A stretch of DNA of 64,000 bases, from contig JAIVEN010000012.1 in NCBI GenBank assembly GCA_026686845.1, positions 8,000,501-8,064,500 of the forward strand, in the 5' to 3' direction. Each line of letters begins with the position of its first letter. The first letter of the stretch is position 1. Of this stretch, positions 58,519 to 64,000 are shown piece after piece. A model generated the notes under the pieces. That model saw only the letters and a list, made by a program, of their open reading frames with translations. It searched no databases and was not told the origin of the DNA. Origin of the DNA: Adenanthera pavonina (lineage: Eukaryota; Streptophyta; Magnoliopsida; Fabales; Fabaceae). A program made the translations under genes and the position numbers.

Positions 58519-59164
58519 ATTTTCATATTAAAAGTGTATTTGTTGAGTTTGAATAATTGTCTCATGTTTTCACAGTGCACTCAAAATTCGAATTTCAAAA
58601 CTTGAGATTCATCTGTTAGAGGTTTATTTAACATAGCACAAAAGTTCTCTTCTATGAAATTCAAATGTTGAACTACAAAGTTCATCTGTTATAGAGGTGA
58701 CTCTGAACTCTCTTTTGAACTCCACCAACATTTGAATTTTGACTAAATTTTATACGAATTTTGCACACATTCATTAAAAATGTTTAGCCCGAAATTCGAA
58801 TTTCATAACTAAAATTTGCTTGTCAAAGATGAAACCTCTGTATATTCGAATTTCATTAAGAAAAGTTCAAATTTGCACAAAATACATGAGTCTACATCAA
58901 AATTCATCTCTTAGTTAATATTTTTCAAACTTAACATATGCTAACATAGGATAACTGTGAAATTACTTGTTTAAGTATTGTGGTAACATAAATGAGTAAG
59001 AATCAAAGCTCTCTATCCAGTATGTATAGTGAGAAATCCTAACAACCAAGTCTTCACATGTTCTTCATTGGATTTCTTTACTTTGTCATTTAATACTCCT
59101 TTGATATTCTCCTTTTCAAGATCTAATTGTTTGAAATCATCAAAACTTCTAATTCAACAATTTA

Positions 59165-59221
59165 GTTTTTGCACTTGAAAATTTAGTTATGTCCATTTAG
59201 AAAATTAGTTATGTTTACTTT
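59165..59221. repeat. 22-bp minisatellite, left remnant
   Basis: Two to three units of the ATTTAGTTATNTCYACTTGGAAA type between element B and the solo LTR at 59222. It continues 44640-44692 and 61034-61486. Confidence 0.75.
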
Positions 59222-61033
59222 TTTTAGAAAGGCTGACTTCCCAAGAGGGAGGGGTGAATTGGGAAGATTGAAATTTTTCTGCACAAAGTGAAGTTGGTGA
59301 AGATAGCACAGTGTAATGAAAGCAACATATAAAACAGAGCAAGCTGAAAAATAAAGATAAAGAGAAGAAGACTCAGTAATTTATCCTGGTTCGGTCTATC
59401 CACTTGACCTACGTCCAGTCCCCAAGACAACTCTTGAGATTTTTCCACTATACAGCAAGAATTCAACGGGCTTCTTGCTAATGCCATTGTACAACGAGTA
59501 TGCTCTATTTCTGGAGCTTTCTCAATCTCTCTAAGCACTTCTACAATGTGCTTCCCAATCCCCTTGTGATTTCCCCTCACAAGTAAATCTATCTTCCAGA
59601 TGAAGAGTAGATTGTTTACAAAAATATAACTCTCTTGAATAGAGTAGATATGAAAGTTAAGGTACAGATATTGAAGTTGAGAGGATAAAAGCTTTTGAGA
59701 TGAAGATTTGGCAGAGATTCGGTATATACAAGTTTGATTCGTTACCCACAACTTCAAATGATGTTATATTTATAGATTTAGGTCTCAAATGTCCGTTAGA
59801 GACAAAATATATCCGTTGGGGAAGTTATCCAACGGTTACTCTGAAAAACTATCCGTTTACCAACCGCATTTAATGCTTCTGACATACTGAAATTCGAATT
59901 TTGGTTGGTCAACAGACGAATTTTGAAGAACCGAAGATTAAAGCTTTCAACGTTACAGCACAAAGTTCGTCTGTTCGTTAATTGAAATTCGAATTTTGAA
60001 ACTTACAAAATATTTTCACAATGTGACATACGAATTTTCAAGAAAAAAGTTTTTCGGTTAAGTGTGAACAGTGTTTTCAATTTTCTACAGTGCCTTCGAA
60101 ATTCGAATTTTGGAACGTTCAAGGAGGCACAGTAGTTCACTTTCTTCAAAATTCGAATGTTGAAGGAGTGAAGTTCGTCTGTCAGAGAGATTCTTTTCAG
60201 ACTAAGTTCAACATTCAAAGTTACAAAACTCTGTCATTCGTATGTCAATATTTCATTTCAACAGACTCACAACCTTAGCTTCTGAAATTCGAATTTTAAT
60301 GTTCAAAGTTCGTCTGACAGAAAGCAGTTTTGAAACTTAAATTATTCTTGATCTCAGATGAACTTTAACATTGTTTCAGACGAATTTCTTTCATTTTCAT
60401 AAGTTGTGTTTTGTCTGAAATTCGAATTTTAAAGACTCAAAGTTCGTCTGTTTCAAAGAAGCTCCTTTCAGACTTTTATGAAAATTCGGATGTTGCAGAG
60501 CCAAAGTTCGTCTGTCAGAGAGCATTTTTCAAACTCAATTTCTTCTTGATTTCAGATGAACTTCAACATTATTTCAGACAAATTTTTTTGGTTTTCACAA
60601 ACTGCATTTTATCTGAAATTCGAATTTTGAAGATGTGAAGTTCGTCTGTCACTAAAAGGCTTCTTTCAGACTTGGATGAAAAATCGTCTGACAGAGAGAC
60701 ATCTCTTTAGACTTATTCAGTTTTAACTCGAAGTTCGAATTTCCAGAGGCAAAGTTCGAATTTCCCATATGACAGTTCAGTTTAAACTTTCAAACTTCGT
60801 CTGTTTGTGGGTATTTTTCAAATAAGTCAAGATTTAACATAATCCAGGTTTAAAAACATCTTTTCTTAACATCAAAATCTTTTACCCTCATTTAAACATA
60901 ACAAAAGATCCTACAGAAGATCTAGCAGCTATTACTCAGAAATTCTTCACTTGAAACACTTTGATCTCCTTTGATATCTTTAATCCAAGCTCTTAGAAGT
61001 TAGTTTGGAATCATCAAAACTCTTGATTCAACA
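59222..61033 (-). mobile_element. SIRE-type copia solo LTR, TSD ACTTT
   Basis: 1812 bp, starting TTTTAGAAAGGCTGAC (TG mutated to TT) and ending TGATTCAACA, with perfect duplications ACTTT at 59217-59221 and 61034-61038. TATA complement at 59767-59775; CCGTT cores at 59792-59858. About ten of twelve motif cores keep TTCGAA, so it is one of the youngest copies. A 177-codon - strand frame (59757-59224) runs through R/U5 but has no motif and is not kept in the other copies. Confidence 0.95.
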
Positions 61034-61486
61034 ACTTTGAAATTTAGTTATATTCACTTGGAAATTTAGTTATATCTACTTGAAAAATTAGTTATCTACA
61101 TTTGAAAATTTAATTATCTCTACTTAGGAAATTAGTTATCTTCATTTAAAACTTTAGTTATATCCACTTGAAAAATCAGTTATGTCCACTTGGGAAATTA
61201 CTTCACCTCAGTTAGGAAATTTATTATCTCTACTTGGAAATTTAGTTATGTTCATTTGAAAAATTAGTTATGTCTACTAAGAAATTTAATTATCTTTACT
61301 TAGAAATTCAGTTATATGTACTTGGGAAATCAGTTTATCACAGTTCAAAAATGAGTTATCTTCATTTGGAAATTTAGTTATCTCTACATGAAAAATTAGT
61401 TATCTTTATTTAGAAATTTAGTTATCTTAATTTAAAAATTTAGTTATATTTATTTGAAAAATTAGATGTGTTTACTTGGGAAATTG
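61034..61486. repeat. 22-bp minisatellite array
   Basis: About 20 degenerate units of consensus ACTTGGAAATTTAGTTATCTCT. The array is internal to the Mutator-like element and was split twice by SIRE insertions. Confidence 0.85.
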
Positions 61487-61609
61487 TCTTTTTCCCAACT
61501 TAGAGTTGTCCTTTTAGGTAATTTAAAAAATTGGGAGTCTATGTTGGTCGATATTTTTATTATAAGGTCCCAAATTATCTATTTCCTTTTAAAGTAAAGT
61601 TAATATTAG

Positions 61610-61652
61610 ATCAGTTCAATGTTTTTTTTTTTTTCGGCCAATCAGTTCAATG
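61610..61652 (-). mobile_element. 19-bp poly(A) retro-insertion with 12-bp TSD
   Basis: ATCAGTTCAATG is present twice (61610-61621 and 61641-61652), flanking 13 T residues and CGGCCA. Read on the - strand this is a target duplication, TGGCCG, poly(A)13 and the second duplication. It has the form of an extremely 5'-truncated LINE- or SINE-mediated retroposition. Confidence 0.55.
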
Positions 61653-62140
61653 TATTTTAGTCCCTATGATTGCCATTCTATTTATTAATCAAATTCAAAC
61701 TTTATGAAGTGATGGGAACTTTCCATGGGGACTATGTAAGTTATAGCCCAAGCCAAGTAATCGTGTGAAGAAACGTTTTACTTCTCTAGTCCTTAATATA
61801 ATTTTTTTTAACCATCAAATATTAGTTTAACCGATAGGTATGGATTTTACCTTCTTAACTAAAGGTTTAAAGTTAGGTTCAAGATACAAAATAATATTTT
61901 TTGATAATTCATAATAAATACTACATTATATTTTGAAAATGATATCATATTATAATAAAGGAACGAAAATATATTTTCACGCGTAAACATGTCTTTGAAA
62001 TATATATTTATATATATATTTGTTAAAGAGCAGATTTATCACTTGTTAGAAAAAAAAAAGGTGAAAATTTATTAAATTAAAATTTTGTCCAGCTAATTAA
62101 TGAAAAAAAAGGTGAAAAAGAAAATGATTTGACTTAAAAC
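61653..62140. other. Spacer, no gene
   Basis: AT-rich, with A tracts near 62050 and 62100. No coding frame or paired repeats found. Confidence 0.4.
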
Positions 62141-62144
62141 CATT

Positions 62145-62805
62145 GTATGCAAAACCGGATCGAACCGACTAGTCAAACCGGTCGAACCAAGAACCAACCT
62201 CTGATCCAGTCCGGTGACAGGTGAAGACCAACGAATTTTGGAACCAGGATGAATTGGTACAAAACCGATTTGAACCGGCCGAGCTTTTTTTCTTTATTTT
62301 TAATTTTTTAAATTTTTTTTAAATATTCTTTTAAAATAAAATAATATCATTTTTAGTACTAAGTAGTATTATTTTTTGTATAATTTTTTCTTTCTATATT
62401 ATAATATGACATAAGTATTATTATAATACATAATTATTAATAATAATAAATTTACTTAATAAATAATATAAAAATAAAATATCAACTGACTATTTTAAAT
62501 TTAAAATATAATTATAGATAAATATTAACTTCTTTATATTTTAATATTAGGTTATGAAAATTATTAATAATATTTCTAATTTTTTATATATTATTAAATT
62601 TACTTTTCATCATAAATTAAATATTAATTTTATTATCATAGATAAATATATTTTATATTTTTCATCTATATTATTAAAAATATATTAATTTATTTATAAT
62701 TGGTCTGATTCTAATATGATTCCAGTCAAATTATTGAATATTAAACTGATACTTTAACTGATTCAATAAACTATCTAATTTTTATTACCTGACTTAAAAC
62801 TAATG
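62145..62805. mobile_element. CCGG-rich small inverted-repeat element (MITE-like)
   Basis: The left arm (about 62152-62285) has repeated AACCGG and GAACCG words. The right arm (about 62698-62790) is the inverted counterpart but with CpG lost (GGTCTGATTC, GATTCCAGTCAAA, AAACTGATACTTTAACTGATTC). An A/T-only core lies between. Plant MITE-like families with ACCGG arms are common. Exact ends and target duplications could not be fixed. Confidence 0.4.
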
Positions 62806-63290
62806 GCATCTTCGTCATTCTAGCGGGGCCGTTTCTCTTGATTTGGTACGGAACGTGAGCATTTATTATCGATGAGAGGGATTCAAAGGCAAAACCTTCG
62901 TGTTAAAAACTTAAAATATTTCGCCCTCAACGACTTTTATTTCCTCTTATTGAACTGTCATCTCATCTCTAATTCAATGCGTCACCTGCATTACTGTTAT
63001 CCGTTGAACCGAAGAGCGTGATTTCTGTTGAATAGTTTAAGAATTTAGATAACAGAAAAATGTTTTTAAATAAGTGTTCTTCTTTCCTTCATCACAATTT
63101 CTCCCTTATTATGGATAACCCATATGAGGTTTGGACAATTCTTTGAGAGATCGTAAATATTGTCTAAGATATATTCACGTCACGCTTACGCACTATGTCA
63201 GAACCTTTAATTTATTTTTGCCGAAAGCCATGTTGGACAACAAATAGCACACCTTAGTCAGCTAGCTCTCACTCATGGCGAATATTATAT
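62806..63290. other. Spacer with higher complexity, no gene recognised
   Basis: Closer to average base composition than its surroundings and free of obvious repeats, but no frame exceeds about 40 codons and no motif is seen. It could be low-copy DNA. Confidence 0.4.
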
Positions 63291-63294
63291 GAGA

Positions 63295-63797
63295 TAAGGA
63301 TAATGTCATTCAAAACCAAACAAAATCCACCAGACCAGCTTGAACCAAAGCAAATCAATAAAACCTGATTCAAACTGAATTAAAATGAGATCTATTTAAT
63401 TTTTTCTTTTTTGGAACCAACTCGGTTTGGTTTGATTCGATTTTAGTGCAATGAGACATAAACCAAACCAAACAATACCTGATAACTATATTATAATAAA
63501 TTATAACATATAAATTTAATCAATTAATCATGATCACATATATTTTATTTCATTTTTCTAATATTTATAAAGCATATTGGTTAATAAATTATTTAGATAT
63601 AATTTATGTTTAAAAAATATAAATATGTAACCTATTTAATTTAATTTTTGAAGAATGATGCTATTTAAAAAAATTTTTTGAAAAGTTTGAACCAAGGTTG
63701 AACCAAACCGATTATTAAGCCGAACCAAACCGATTAAAATTTAAACTAACAAGGTTCCAAGAGTAAATAAACTGATTGGTTTAGTTTAACACCCTTA
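63295..63797. mobile_element. CCAAAC/GGTTTG small inverted-repeat element (MITE-like)
   Basis: The left part has AAAACCAAAC, CTCGGTTTGGTTTGATTCG and AAACCAAACCAAAC words. The right part has GAACCAAACCGATT and ends GTTTAACACCCTTA. TAAGGATAATGTCATTC at the left resembles the right end read inward (TAAGGGTGTTAAAC). The pattern resembles plant hAT-derived small elements, but an 8-bp duplication was not found. Confidence 0.4.
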
Positions 63798-64000
63798 AAT
63801 TACGAGGTAGATTCGAAATGCTAAAAAATATTTTTCTTATTCTAAAATTATATTTTATTACAAATTAAATTAATAACATTGTTTACCGTTTATGATTTTA
63901 ATACTTATCCGATAGCTATATAACTTGTGTAATTCTTTTTATATCATCATCATGGTGTTATGCGTTGAAGGTGTTTGTAAATCTTTTAGTCTTTATAACC
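63798..64000. other. AT-rich end of window, no gene
   Basis: No coding frame or repeat structure seen. Confidence 0.4.

Larger units (their letters stand above)
44693..59159 (-). mobile_element. Near-complete SIRE-type copia retrotransposon (element B)
   Basis: Both LTRs are present, with perfect 5-bp duplications ATTTA (44688-44692 and 59160-59164). The - strand order is 5' LTR (55137-59159), primer site, gag, protease, integrase fused to the end of reverse transcriptase, RNase H, motif-rich spacer, env-like ORF, polypurine tract and 3' LTR (44693-46135). Excluding two later solo LTR insertions it is about 10.4 kb. LTR net lengths agree (1441 and 1443 bp). Every ORF is broken and most of reverse transcriptase is deleted. 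Confidence 0.95.
55137..59159 (-). mobile_element. 5' LTR of SIRE element B, split by a gypsy solo LTR
   Basis: TGTTAGGAATGC...AATTCAACA. Pieces 55137-55941 and 58524-59159 join into a 1441-bp LTR matching the 3' LTR at 44693. TATA complement at 55676-55684. About three of seven motif cores keep TTCGAA. Confidence 0.95.
44524..61588. mobile_element. Mutator-like non-autonomous inverted-repeat element, split by SIRE insertions
   Basis: The left arm (44524-44640) and right arm (61487-61588) are inverted copies over about 100 bp. For example, GGGAAAAAGACAATTT and CTTGTAATAAAAATATTTACC on the left match AAATTATCTATTTCC and GGTCGATATTTTTATTATAAGG on the right. Flanks TTGAAGTAA (44515-44523) and TTAAAGTAA (61589-61597) form a 9-bp duplication with one mismatch, as in Mutator-like elements; the register may shift by one or two bases. 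Without the two SIRE insertions the element is about 0.8 kb, and most of it is a 22-bp tandem array. Confidence 0.6.

Noticed and set aside
59224..59757. 177-codon open frame through R/U5 of the solo LTR
   Set aside because: It starts only about 10 bp past the TATA box (before the likely transcript start), has no motif, and is interrupted in the other SIRE LTR copies. Treated as chance.

Overview
The window looks like heterochromatic, gene-poor nuclear DNA of a flowering plant, probably a eudicot. It is very AT-rich and lacks bacterial-type gene packing. Nearly everything recognisable is a plant transposable element: SIRE/Maximus-type Ty1/copia, other copia, Ty3/gypsy, CACTA, hAT and a Mutator-like element. 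I find no intact host gene, tRNA, rRNA or CRISPR array. All coding remnants belong to elements and carry stops, frameshifts or deletions.

Layout. 1-4.06 kb: AT-rich DNA without genes. 4.06-21.28 kb: a decayed Ty3/gypsy element on the + strand, with pol remnants and a 3' LTR at 13016-21280. Its pol is split by a CACTA element (4832-11203, TSD TAT), which itself holds a SIRE gag+LTR fragment on the - strand and a second gypsy tail. Its 3' LTR is split by a gypsy solo LTR (14317-17593, TSD GCTCT) and a SIRE solo LTR (18610-20467, TSD CTTTG). 21.59-22.97 kb: a reversed gypsy LTR fragment. 22.97-27.72 kb: a truncated copia element on the - strand (5' LTR, PBS, leader with an acidic repeat ORF, gag, protease/integrase remnant). 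28.04-43.99 kb: a second CACTA element (TSD GAA) filled with a gypsy element on the - strand, a hAT-type non-autonomous element (TSD ATCACTTG), a SIRE solo LTR (TSD CAAAT) and a SIRE env-like+3' LTR fragment on the + strand. 44.52-61.59 kb: a Mutator-like inverted-repeat element with an internal 22-bp minisatellite. It was split by an almost complete SIRE element (44693-59159, - strand, TSD ATTTA) and by a SIRE solo LTR (59222-61033, TSD ACTTT). The SIRE element was in turn hit by a SIRE solo LTR (48995-50508, TSD GTTCA) and a gypsy solo LTR (55942-58518, TSD ATTTT). 61.6-64 kb: a 19-bp poly(A) retro-insertion and two small CCGG- or CCAAAC-rich elements.

The parts interlock as a nest of insertions. 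Target-site duplications, primer-binding sites and polypurine tracts can be read directly and give a relative order of events. The most unusual signal is in the SIRE LTRs. Their U3 is tiled with a palindrome (AAATTCGAATTT) paired with CAGACGAA(T/C)TT. This is followed by a tight cluster of AACGG cores resembling plant mitosis-specific activator sites, then a TATA box. A related motif tract lies inside the elements just upstream of the env-like ORF. Gene names are left empty because no host gene is recognised; family assignments come from reading motifs by eye, without database searches.
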